Positions 35,040-43,009 of a stretch of DNA of 64,000 nt are shown in pieces. The stretch comes from Burkholderia vietnamiensis LMG 10929 (lineage in GTDB: Bacteria; Pseudomonadota; Gammaproteobacteria; Burkholderiales; Burkholderiaceae), in the NCBI RefSeq assembly GCF_000959445.1, contig NZ_CP009630.1, positions 620,001 to 684,000 on the forward strand, read 5' to 3'. Each line of letters opens with the position of its first letter. Positions within the stretch are counted from its first letter, which is position 1. The notes below the pieces were generated by a model. The model was not told where the DNA came from. It was given only the letters and a program-made list of their open reading frames with translations, and did no database searches. The position numbers were made by a program, and so were the translations under genes.

Positions 35040-35066
35040 TATCATCGACGGCGCGTCCCGCATCGC

Positions 35067-35966
35067 TCACGCAGCCGCATACTGCGCAAACAGCCATCGG
35101 CGCATCGCTTCGAGCGTATCGGACTGCACATTCGCATTTGGAAAGACGACGTAGAAGCCGAGCGACATCGGAAACGAAAAATCGAATACGCGCCGCAGCC
35201 GGCCTTCGGCGATATCGCGCTCGACGAGCGGCTCGCTCGTCAGTGCGATGCCCTGGCCGGCGATCGCGGCGTCGATCGCGAGCAGCGACTGACTGAAGCG
35301 CGGGCCCTTGGTCGCGTCCACGCGGCCTCGTCCGCCGAGCTTGTCGACGAATTCGGGCCACAGATCGTGCGCGTCGTGCAACAGCACGTGCGTCGACAGA
35401 TCGTCGATCGAGCGGATCGGCGGCGCGCCGTCGAGCAAGGTCGGGCTGGCGACGGCGAACACGTCGAGCGGCGACAGCAACTGCGCGGTCAGCCCGGCGG
35501 GAAACGGCGGCTTGCCGAGCCTAATCGCAATATCGACGCCATCGGCCCGGAACGATGCGAGCCGCTCGTCCGCGACGACGCGCACTTCGATGTCGGGATG
35601 CTGCCGGCCGAAGTCGGCCAGCCGCGGAATCAGCCATTTCGACGCGAATGACGGCGTCGTGCTGACCGTGAGCGCCGCCGGCCGCTGGCCGAGCGCTTGC
35701 GTCGCGTCGGCGATCAGCTGCAGCGCGCGCTGGACCGACGAGAAATACTCGAGCCCGTCGCGCGTCAGCGCGAGCCCTCGCGGCAAGCGCCGGAACAACT
35801 GTACTTGCACCGCGTCCTCCAGATGCCGGACCTGCTGCGCGACGGCGCCCTGGGTGACGCCGAGTTCATCGGCGGCGAGGCGAAAATTCAGGTGGCGCGC
35901 GGCGGCCTCGAACGCGCGCAGCGCATTCAGCGGCGGAAACCGACGGGCATTGGACAGCGCCTTCAT
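35067..35966 (-). CDS. LysR-family regulator (GcvA-like)
   Basis: A 299-residue LysR regulator of the GcvA/AmpR-like subgroup. The N terminus reads RRFPPLNALRAFEAAARHLNF, followed by the HTH ADELGVTQGAVAQQVRHLEDAV; the effector domain starts near LTVSTTPSFASKWLIPRL. It is intact; the island ends about 20 bp beyond its stop codon. It is divergent from the SDR gene at 36086 and probably controls it. Confidence 0.9.
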   Translation of the reverse strand: MKALSNARRFPPLNALRAFEAAARHLNFRLAADELGVTQGAVAQQVRHLEDAVQVQLFRRLPRGLALTRDGLEYFSSVQRALQLIADATQALGQRPAALTVSTTPSFASKWLIPRLADFGRQHPDIEVRVVADERLASFRADGVDIAIRLGKPPFPAGLTAQLLSPLDVFAVASPTLLDGAPPIRSIDDLSTHVLLHDAHDLWPEFVDKLGGRGRVDATKGPRFSQSLLAIDAAIAGQGIALTSEPLVERDIAEGRLRRVFDFSFPMSLGFYVVFPNANVQSDTLEAMRRWLFAQYAAA

Positions 35967-36085
35967 GCAGTAGAAAACCTACAGGGTAAATGCAGAAATG
36001 ATCGTTCGACAGGCCGATTATAGAGGCCTAGAGTGGCGCTTTTGCACACGTCGGTAGCGTTGCGCCGACCATTCTGGAGAACGGC

Positions 36086-36790
36086 ATGACTGTAGAAAAA
36101 GTGGCGTTGATCACGGCGGCGGGCAAGGGCATGGGTGCGGCGATCGCGCGCGACCTCGCGAACCACGGCTATCGCGTCGCGCTGATGTCGCCGTCCGGCA
36201 GCGCGGTCGAGCTTGCGACGGAACTCGGCGGTTTCGGCATCGCGGGCTCCGTCACCGACGACGCGGACATCGAGCGCTTCGTGAGCGGCACGCTCGCGAA
36301 ATACGGCCGCATCGACGCGGTCGTCAACAACACCGGGCATCCGCCGAAGGGCGATCTGCTCGCGATCGACGACGCCAAATGGCACGAAGGGCTCGACCTG
36401 ATCGTGCTCAACGTCGTACGCGTGCTGCGTCGCGTCACGCCGGTGTTCCTGCAGCAGGGCGGCGGCGCCGTGGTCAACATCTCGAGCTTCGCGGCCGATG
36501 CGCCCGAGCAGCCGATGCCCGTGTCGTCGGCGCTGCGGGCGGCGCTCAGTGCGTTCACGCGGCTGTACGCGGAGCGTTACGCGAAGGACAACATTCGCGT
36601 CAATTCGGTGCTGCCCGGCTTCATCGACAGCTGGCCGGAGACGCCCGAGATCGTCGCGCGCATCCCGGTCGGCCGGTTCGGCAGGACCGACGAGATCGCG
36701 CAGACGGTGACGTTCCTGTTGTCCGAAGGCGCCGGCTACATCACCGGGCAGAACCTGCGCGTCGACGGCGGCATCGTGCGCGCGCTCTGA
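36086..36790 (+). CDS. SDR-family protein lacking the YxxxK catalytic pair
   Basis: A 234-residue classical-length short-chain dehydrogenase. The cofactor motif is present (TAAGKGMGAAIARDL), as are VVNNTG (the NNAG-equivalent), VVNISSF with the catalytic-type Ser, and the C-terminal GYITGQNLRVDGG. But the segment that should be Y-x-x-x-K reads PVSSALRAALSAF: Tyr is replaced by Ser and Lys by Arg. The usual proton-transfer chemistry should be impaired, so it may be a binding protein, use other residues or have a different reaction. The LysR gene is divergent with about 120 bp between starts. Confidence 0.85.
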   Translation: MTVEKVALITAAGKGMGAAIARDLANHGYRVALMSPSGSAVELATELGGFGIAGSVTDDADIERFVSGTLAKYGRIDAVVNNTGHPPKGDLLAIDDAKWHEGLDLIVLNVVRVLRRVTPVFLQQGGGAVVNISSFAADAPEQPMPVSSALRAALSAFTRLYAERYAKDNIRVNSVLPGFIDSWPETPEIVARIPVGRFGRTDEIAQTVTFLLSEGAGYITGQNLRVDGGIVRAL

Positions 36791-36848
36791 GCGGCCGCGC
36801 GAGCGCGCGCCGCGGGCGGCACCACGCGACGCCGCCGCGCGGCGCGCG

Positions 36849-37988
36849 TCAGTTGTGCCGTTCGCCGATCCGGTTTTCTTCCGGGCTCCACACGCTCAAG
36901 CCCTCGGTCGGATCCATCGGCCGTTCCCACGGCCGCGCGGCGATCGCCTGCATCGTCGCGTCGAAACCGGCCTGGCGGCGCGCGGCAATCCCGTCCGGCG
37001 TGAAATCGATGTCCTTCCACTGATCGTCGCCGTCGAGTCGCGGCGCCGCGAGCTTGATGACGCGCATCGTGGTCTGACAGCCCCATGCGGCGAGCGCCTG
37101 CACGTCCGCCGACGCGCGCTCCGGCTCCGGCACGCGCATCACCAGTTCGTTGATCACGTGACGCAGCCGGTGAATCTGCTGCTGCCGCGCGATGTTGCCG
37201 TCGGTGCGGCTCGCATACTGGATGTCCTTCTGCCGCTCCGACACCTGCCAGATGCTCTGCGGCTCGGGGCCGACCGGATTCCACATCTGCACCGAGAAGA
37301 TGATCGAGCTGCGGCGCGGCGCATCGTCCAGCACGACCTCGACCGGCGTATTCGAATAGATGCCGCCGTCCCAGTACGGCGCGCCGTCGACGCGCACGGC
37401 CGGGAACGCGGGCGGCAGCGCGCCGGAGCTCATCACGTGGTCGAGGCCGAGCCGGCGCTCGCGGGAATCGAAATAGCGCATCGCGCCGGTGCACGCGTTG
37501 ACCGCGCCGACGGTGACGCGCGGCCGGCCCGCATTCAGCAGCTCGACGTCGATCAGCGAAGCGAGCGTGTCGCGCAGCGGCTCGGCCACGTAGTACGACG
37601 CGTGCTCGACGCCGACGTGCGCGAGCGGCCCGAGCCACGCGGCAGGGTTCGGCCGAAAAAATCCGGGCAGCCCCGCGCCGATCACCGCGAACTCGGCGCC
37701 GATCTTGTTCCAGGTCGTCGGCAGGCCCGGCACGTTCACCGCGGGGCGTTCGGTCACGTGACGCCAGAACTGTGCGATCCGCTGCGCGCGCTGCGCCGGC
37801 GCGTTGCCGGCGATCAGCGCCGCGTTGATCGCGCCGATCGACGTGCCGATGACCCAGTCGGGCTGGATGCCCGACGCGTTCATCGCTTCGAACACGCCGA
37901 GCTGGTACGCACCCAGTGCGCCGCCGCCTTGCAGCACGAGCACGACCTGGCCGGGCAGTTTCGGGTGTGCGGGTTGACTCACCGTCAT
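36849..37988 (-). CDS. Patatin-like phospholipase (DUF3734-type C terminus)
   Basis: A 379-residue patatin-family acyl hydrolase. LVLQGGGALGAYQLGVFEAM is the oxyanion loop, IGTSIGAINAA the nucleophile elbow (Ser50), and YWDGGIYSNTP supplies the catalytic Asp in D-G-G. The C-terminal third (IQYASRTDGNIARQQQIHRLRHVI) is typical of the DUF3734-containing branch. Start at 37986-37988; longer frames read through a non-coding high-GC region. No signal peptide, so a cytoplasmic lipid hydrolase, substrate unknown. Confidence 0.9.
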   Translation of the reverse strand: MTVSQPAHPKLPGQVVLVLQGGGALGAYQLGVFEAMNASGIQPDWVIGTSIGAINAALIAGNAPAQRAQRIAQFWRHVTERPAVNVPGLPTTWNKIGAEFAVIGAGLPGFFRPNPAAWLGPLAHVGVEHASYYVAEPLRDTLASLIDVELLNAGRPRVTVGAVNACTGAMRYFDSRERRLGLDHVMSSGALPPAFPAVRVDGAPYWDGGIYSNTPVEVVLDDAPRRSSIIFSVQMWNPVGPEPQSIWQVSERQKDIQYASRTDGNIARQQQIHRLRHVINELVMRVPEPERASADVQALAAWGCQTTMRVIKLAAPRLDGDDQWKDIDFTPDGIAARRQAGFDATMQAIAARPWERPMDPTEGLSVWSPEENRIGERHN

Positions 37989-38621
37989 CGTTCGCCTCGC
38001 GGTCGGTGACGGCCGGCGGGCGCCGGCCGGATGGAAGCAGTGTAGGCGATGGCCGGCGGCGCCTGCGCTGCGCGGTGCGTTGCCCGATGCCGCGGCGTAC
38101 GAAGGGGGCGAGCGCATTCGAGTGGCGGATGCGCGTTTCGCCGATGGCGCGAGGCGGCTTCGCATCGAAGTGCTTCCTGCTGCCGTCATCGGCATCGAAG
38201 CGGACCTGCGATCGCGATACGCCGAATGCATGCCGGCCGGCCACTTCGACGGGCGGATCGTGCGCGCACTGGCGAGCGCCACGTGGCTTCTGTCTGCGAC
38301 GTTCAATGCGAAGCGAAAGCTGTCGCGCTGCGCCAACGTTTGCGACCGGTTCCGCGACCGGCAATGTGTTGCATGTCAATGTCCTGTAAGTGACACGTCA
38401 CATTTGCGTCATGCCGGCCCGATAGCCTGCGACACCGAATCGTCACTCCGGAGCCCATGATGCCGAACCTCGCGGCAACGGAACCCCGCGCCGCGGCTCG
38501 CTGCCGCGCGTCCGCCGTTGGCGTCTGCCGACGGCCTGCCTGGGGCCACGCACGCTGACGCGGCCATCGGCTGCGCGCGCGGCCGCTCCCATCGATTTTC
38601 AATTTCACCCACACGCTACCG
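37989..38621. other. Intergenic region between patatin and ABC permease genes
   Basis: About 630 bp. Forward and reverse open frames exist but show no family or signal features, and I do not accept them. GTGAC-AC-GTCAC at 38390-38401 is a small palindrome that could be an operator for the downstream transporter. The transporter gene start at 38622 has no strong ribosome binding site. Confidence 0.4.
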
Positions 38622-40376
38622 ATGGATATCCGCTTCTTCGATCCGAATCGCACCGCCAATGCGTCCGCGTGGCGCGTGCTGCCCAACCGCTGGGACGCGG
38701 TCGCGTTTCCGCTGATCATCGGCATCCTCGCGATGGCGATCGTCGGCTTCCACGAAACGATGGCGCCGATCGCGACGCTGCAGACGCAGAAGATCTCGCT
38801 CGATCCGTCGAACCTGCCCGAATACGCGTTGCGCACCACGCTGCGGATGCTCGCCGCGATGGTCGCGTCGCTCGTGTTCACGCTCGGCTACGGCACGCTC
38901 GCCGCGAAGAGCCGCCGTGCGGGCATGGTGCTGATTCCGATCCTCGACATCCTGCAGTCGGTGCCGGTGCTCGGCTATATCTCGTTTACGGTCACGTTCT
39001 TTCTCGCGCTGTTTCCGGGCCGCGTGCTCGGCGCGGAGCTCGCCGCGATCTTCGCGATCTTCACGAGCCAGGCGTGGAACATGACGTTCAGCTTCTACCA
39101 GTCGCTGCGCACGGTGCCGCGCGATCTGAGCGAGGTGTCGCGCGGCTTCCACCTCACGCCGTGGCAGCGCTTCTGGAAGCTCGAAGCGCCGTTCTCGATG
39201 CCGGGCCTGATCTGGAACATGATGATGTCGATGTCGGGCGGCTGGTTCTTCGTCGTCGCGTCGGAGGCGATCACCGTCGGCAACCGCACGATCACGCTGC
39301 CGGGCATCGGCGCGTATCTCGCGCAGGCGATCGCCGACAAGAATCTCGCCGCGGTCGGCTGGGTGATCGTCGCGATGTCGGTCGTGATCCTCGCATACGA
39401 CCAGTTGCTGTTCCGGCCGCTCGTTGCGTGGGCCGACAAGTTCCGGATGGAGAACACCGCGTCGGGCGACGCGCCGCAATCCTGGCTGCTCGACATGATG
39501 CGCCGCACGCACCTGATCCATCAGCTGCTGGTGCCGGCCGGCTGGCTGCTGTCGCAGGCGGCGCGCGTTCCGCTGCGCGCGCCGTCGGTGACGCTCGCGC
39601 GGTCGCGCGGCAAGTCGTCGCGCCGGTCGTCGCGCGTCGGCGACCTCGTGTGGGCCGCCGTCGTGATCGCGCTGACGCTGTATGTCGCGTGGCGCGTCGT
39701 CGGCTTTGTGGCGACCGGCGTCACGCTGGCCGAGGTTGGCCACGTGCTCGTGCTCGGGCTCATCACGCTGCTGCGCGTGCTGGTGTTGATCGCGATCGCA
39801 TCGGTGGTGTGGGTGCCGCTCGGCGTGCTGATCGGGCTGCGTCCGAAGCTCGCCGAGAAGATCCAGCCGCTCGCGCAGTTCCTCGCCGCGTTCCCGGCCA
39901 ACCTGCTGTTCCCGGTGTTCGTGATCGTGATCGTCCACTTCCACCTGAACGCGGACATCTGGCTGTCGCCGCTGATCGTGCTTGGCACGCAGTGGTACAT
40001 CCTGTTCAACGTGATCGCGGGCGCGATGTCCTATCCGAACGACTACAAGGAAGCGACGAAGAACTTCCGCATCCGCGGCTGGCAGTGGTGGCGTCAGGCG
40101 ATGCTGCCGGGCATCTTTCCGTACTACGTGACGGGCGCGATCACGGCCTCGGGCGGCGCGTGGAACGCGAGCATCGTGTCCGAATTCGTGCAGTGGGGCG
40201 ACACGAAGGTCGTCGCGCACGGCCTCGGCTCCTATATCGCGCAGACCACCGCGGCCGGCGATTTCCCGAAGATCATCCTGGGGATCGCCGTGATGTCGCT
40301 GTTCGTTACGCTGTTCAACCGTCTGCTGTGGCGTCCGATGTACGCCTATGCGGAATCCCGGCTCCGTCTCGATTGA
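38622..40376 (+). CDS. ABC transporter permease, duplicated (nitrate/sulfonate-type, fused)
   Basis: A 584-residue inner-membrane protein made of two homologous permease halves. The first (residues about 20-270) and second (about 330-584) each have multiple helices and an EAA-like loop: RTVPRDLSEVSRGFHLTPWQRFWKLEAP in the first, YPNDYKEATKNFRIRGWQWWRQAMLP in the second. Between them is an Arg/Ser-rich cytoplasmic linker. The EAA loops and GGWFFVVASEAI / GGAWNASIVSEFV segments place it with NrtB/SsuC/TauC-type importers. The ATPase follows 11 bp downstream. No substrate-binding gene is present. Confidence 0.88.
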   Translation: MDIRFFDPNRTANASAWRVLPNRWDAVAFPLIIGILAMAIVGFHETMAPIATLQTQKISLDPSNLPEYALRTTLRMLAAMVASLVFTLGYGTLAAKSRRAGMVLIPILDILQSVPVLGYISFTVTFFLALFPGRVLGAELAAIFAIFTSQAWNMTFSFYQSLRTVPRDLSEVSRGFHLTPWQRFWKLEAPFSMPGLIWNMMMSMSGGWFFVVASEAITVGNRTITLPGIGAYLAQAIADKNLAAVGWVIVAMSVVILAYDQLLFRPLVAWADKFRMENTASGDAPQSWLLDMMRRTHLIHQLLVPAGWLLSQAARVPLRAPSVTLARSRGKSSRRSSRVGDLVWAAVVIALTLYVAWRVVGFVATGVTLAEVGHVLVLGLITLLRVLVLIAIASVVWVPLGVLIGLRPKLAEKIQPLAQFLAAFPANLLFPVFVIVIVHFHLNADIWLSPLIVLGTQWYILFNVIAGAMSYPNDYKEATKNFRIRGWQWWRQAMLPGIFPYYVTGAITASGGAWNASIVSEFVQWGDTKVVAHGLGSYIAQTTAAGDFPKIILGIAVMSLFVTLFNRLLWRPMYAYAESRLRLD

Positions 40377-40387
40377 GAGTAAGCGCG

Positions 40388-41734
40388 ATGCAAAACCCCA
40401 CCGTAATCAACGCCCCCGTCCAGACGTCCCAGCCGCTTCAGCCGCCGCGGCTCGGCGCCGAAATCCTGCGCGTCGACCACGTGAGCCGCGGCTTCAACAA
40501 GACGCAGGGCGAATTGCTCGTGCTCGACGACGCGAACCTGTCGCTGCGCGAAGGCGAAATCGTCGGGCTGCTCGGCCGTTCGGGCTCGGGCAAGTCCACG
40601 TTGCTGCGGATCATCGCCGGGCTGATCGAACCGACCGGCGGCGAAGTGACCTATCTCGGCAAGCCGCTGACCGGCCCGGCCGAGGGCGTCGCGATGGTGT
40701 TCCAGACCTTCGCGCTGTTCCCGTGGCTGACCGTGCTGCAGAACGTCGAAGCCGGCCTCGAGGCGCTCGGCGTGGGCGCGCGCGAGCGCCGCGAGCGCGC
40801 GCTGGCCGCGATCGACCTGATCGGCCTGGACGGCTTCGAAAACGCGTACCCGCGCGAGCTGTCGGGCGGCATGCGTCAGCGCGTCGGCTTCGCGCGCGCG
40901 CTCGTCGTCGATCCGACCATCCTGCTGATGGACGAGCCGTTCTCCGCGCTCGACGTGCTGACGGCCGAGACGCTGCGTACCGACCTGCTGGACCTGTGGA
41001 CGCAAGGCCGCATGCCGATCAAGTCGGTGCTGATCGTCACGCACAACATCGAGGAAGCGGTGTTCATGTGCGACCGGATTCTGGTGCTGTCGTCGAATCC
41101 GGGACGCGTGATCGCCGAAATCAAGGTGCCGTTCAAGCATCCGCGCAACCGGCTGGACCCGGCGTTCCGCAAGCTGGTCGACGACATCTACGCGAAGATG
41201 ACCGCGCGCCAGACCGGCGAGGCGACCAAGAAGGGGCTCGAGCTCGGCAGCTGGCTGCCGCAGGTGTCGACCAACCTGATGGCCGGTCTGATCGAAACGC
41301 TGGCGATGGCGCCGTACCACGGCCGCGCCGACATGCCGGAGATCGCGCGCACGCTGCATCTGGAGGTCGACGATCTGTTCCCGATCGCCGAAGTGCTGCA
41401 GTACCTGGGCTTTGCCGACGTGCGCGAAGGCGACGTGTTCCTGACGCCGCCGGGCCGCGTGTTCGCCGAGTTCGGCACGCAGGAACGCAAACTGATGTTC
41501 GCCGATCATCTGCTCAAGCACGTGCCGCTCGCCGCGCGGATCAAGAAGGTGCTGAACGAACGGCCGGGCCATCGCGCGCCGCGCGTGCGCTTCGAGCAGG
41601 AGCTGGAGGATTTTCTGCCGGACGACACGGCCGAGGAAACGCTCGACGCGGTGATCGACTGGGGGCGTTACGGGGAAGTGTTTTCGTACAACGACAAGAC
41701 GGAGGTGTTCAGCCTCGAGGACGTCGAGAGCTGA
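40388..41734 (+). CDS. ABC transporter ATPase with C-terminal AAA-associated domain (nitrate/sulfonate type)
   Basis: A 448-residue ATPase. Walker A LLGRSGSGKSTLLR, Q-loop MVFQTFALFPWLTV, signature LSGGMRQRVGFARAL, Walker B ILLMDEPFSALD and H-loop VTHNIEEAV are all present in residues about 30-260. The rest (about 300-440) is an AAA-associated C-terminal extension with a winged-helix-like fold (LFPIAEVLQYLGFADVREGDVFLTPPG), found in a subset of NrtD-type transporters and thought to regulate transport. Operon partner of the double permease. Confidence 0.9.
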   Translation: MQNPTVINAPVQTSQPLQPPRLGAEILRVDHVSRGFNKTQGELLVLDDANLSLREGEIVGLLGRSGSGKSTLLRIIAGLIEPTGGEVTYLGKPLTGPAEGVAMVFQTFALFPWLTVLQNVEAGLEALGVGARERRERALAAIDLIGLDGFENAYPRELSGGMRQRVGFARALVVDPTILLMDEPFSALDVLTAETLRTDLLDLWTQGRMPIKSVLIVTHNIEEAVFMCDRILVLSSNPGRVIAEIKVPFKHPRNRLDPAFRKLVDDIYAKMTARQTGEATKKGLELGSWLPQVSTNLMAGLIETLAMAPYHGRADMPEIARTLHLEVDDLFPIAEVLQYLGFADVREGDVFLTPPGRVFAEFGTQERKLMFADHLLKHVPLAARIKKVLNERPGHRAPRVRFEQELEDFLPDDTAEETLDAVIDWGRYGEVFSYNDKTEVFSLEDVES

Positions 41735-41764
41735 CGCTTCATCGCCGCTGATGCGCCGCGCCGC

Positions 41765-42643
41765 TCACTCCGGCAGGTCCCACCGGTCGGCATCCTGCGC
41801 GCCGCCGCCCGTACCGAGCCGCTCGATCTTCTCCATGCGCTGCCGCGCGAGTTCCGGCAGCCGGTTCGTGACGCCGATCACGAGCGCCTCGGCGAGCGCG
41901 AGCGCGGGCACGTTGGTCTGCAACATCGCGAACGGCCGCCCGAGAATCCGCAGCACGATTTCGGCGAACGCGCTGATCGGCGAGCGCCATTCGTCGGTGA
42001 TTAGCAGCACGCGCACGCCGAGCGCGTGCGCAGCCTGCGCGAACCGGACGCTGTCCTTCTGATAGCGGCGAAAGTCGAAGATCACGAGCACGTCGCCGGG
42101 CTCCATGTCGGCCAGCGACACCGACGCGACGTTCACGTTCGGCTCGACGTAGTGCACGTGCGGCCGCGCATACGCGAGCGTGAACGAGAACAGCGAGGCG
42201 AGCGGCGCCGTATAACGCCCGCCGCCGCAGAACACGCGCACCTCCGGCGCCGCGAGCAGCGCCACCGCGGCGTCGAACGCGGCCGCGTCGAGCCCGTCGA
42301 TCGTCGTCGCGAGCGATTGCGACAGCCGCTCGAAGATGGCCGCATGACTGTCGCGCATGCCGGTTTTCGAATGAAACGCGTCCATGCGCGCGAGCGGCGA
42401 GTTCATCGCCGCGTCGATCTCGTCGTGCAGCGCTTGCTGAAACGACGAGTAATTCGGAAAGCCGATCCTGACGACGAAGCGAAACACGGTCGGGTCGCTC
42501 ACTTCGGCTTGCTTCGCGAAGCTCGCGATCGGCCCGAGCCCGAGGCTCGGGTAGCGATCCAGCAGCGCATGCGCCACCTTCTGTTCCGACGGCGTGAAGC
42601 TGTCCATCTGCGATAGCAGCAACGCCCTGATGCTTGTCCCCAT
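41765..42643 (-). CDS. RpiR-family transcriptional regulator
   Basis: A 292-residue regulator. The N-terminal RpiR HTH spans about residues 5-75 (FTPSEQKVAHALLDRYPSLG, IASFAKQAEVSDPTVFRFVVRIGFPNYSSFQ); the C-terminal SIS sugar-isomerase domain spans about 125-260 (RVFCGGGRYTAPLASLF, DVLVIFDFRRYQKDS). SIS domains sense phosphosugars or similar ligands. The start at 42641-42643 gives the standard length; the frame is open to 42808 without a start signal. It is divergent from the gamma-glutamyltranspeptidase gene and may control it. Confidence 0.88.
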   Translation of the reverse strand: MGTSIRALLLSQMDSFTPSEQKVAHALLDRYPSLGLGPIASFAKQAEVSDPTVFRFVVRIGFPNYSSFQQALHDEIDAAMNSPLARMDAFHSKTGMRDSHAAIFERLSQSLATTIDGLDAAAFDAAVALLAAPEVRVFCGGGRYTAPLASLFSFTLAYARPHVHYVEPNVNVASVSLADMEPGDVLVIFDFRRYQKDSVRFAQAAHALGVRVLLITDEWRSPISAFAEIVLRILGRPFAMLQTNVPALALAEALVIGVTNRLPELARQRMEKIERLGTGGGAQDADRWDLPE

Positions 42644-43009
42644 GGGCCCCCCGGCTGGCTCGTGGCTGAACGACGAACGGCAGAACTGCGTCTGCCGGCG
42701 AGCGTGCATGGTAGCCGATGGACGCCGCGCGAGGCGGGCGGCCAGACCGTTCCGTCGCAAGCATCCAGGCGACGCGCCGCTCCGCCGATCGTGTAACGAA
42801 TCAAACATTCTCCGATCTCGCGCGCGGGTTTCGCGCAGAAAGCACGGTAAATCCCCTAGTTTTTGACGGAAAAATGCCGATGCTATGATCGCAGCCTTGC
42901 TGAAATGTATCGTTCATTACATTCGACCGGAGCCGGATCGGCCGGCCGCCCGGCGCATCGCGCATCGCGCATCCCGGCATCGCCGGTCAATCGTCTGGAG
43001 GATTCCGTC
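42644..43009. other. Divergent promoter region rpiR / ggt
   Basis: 366 bp between two divergent starts. An AT-richer patch at about 42780-42890 probably holds the promoters. GGAGG at 42997-43001 is the ribosome binding site of ggt. I could not identify a specific RpiR operator. Confidence 0.4.

Larger units (their letters stand above)
14433..35044. mobile_element. Transposon-like genomic island with 20-bp-unit ends, transposition genes missing
   Basis: Both ends carry the same sequence in opposite orientation. The left end reads TGATGGGAAACAATTAAGTC and continues TGTCGGGC; the right end is its reverse complement with one mismatch (TGATAGGAA). TCGA lies directly outside both ends (14429-14432, 35045-35048), a possible 4-bp target duplication, though it is palindromic and could belong to the inverted repeat. 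Extra copies of AAGTCTGTCGGGC lie inside: one more at left (14461-14480), two more at right (34895-34909, 34947-34961). Multiple spaced end sites with TG...CA termini are typical of TnsB/TniA-class transposons. Cargo is lower in GC than the flanks. I found no tnsA/B/C, tniA/B/Q or integrase gene inside; IstA/IstB belong to the nested IS21. Confidence 0.72.

Noticed and set aside
38080..38460. Forward frame of 126 residues before the ABC permease
   Set aside because: No family features or ribosome binding site; codon pattern unlike neighbouring real genes.
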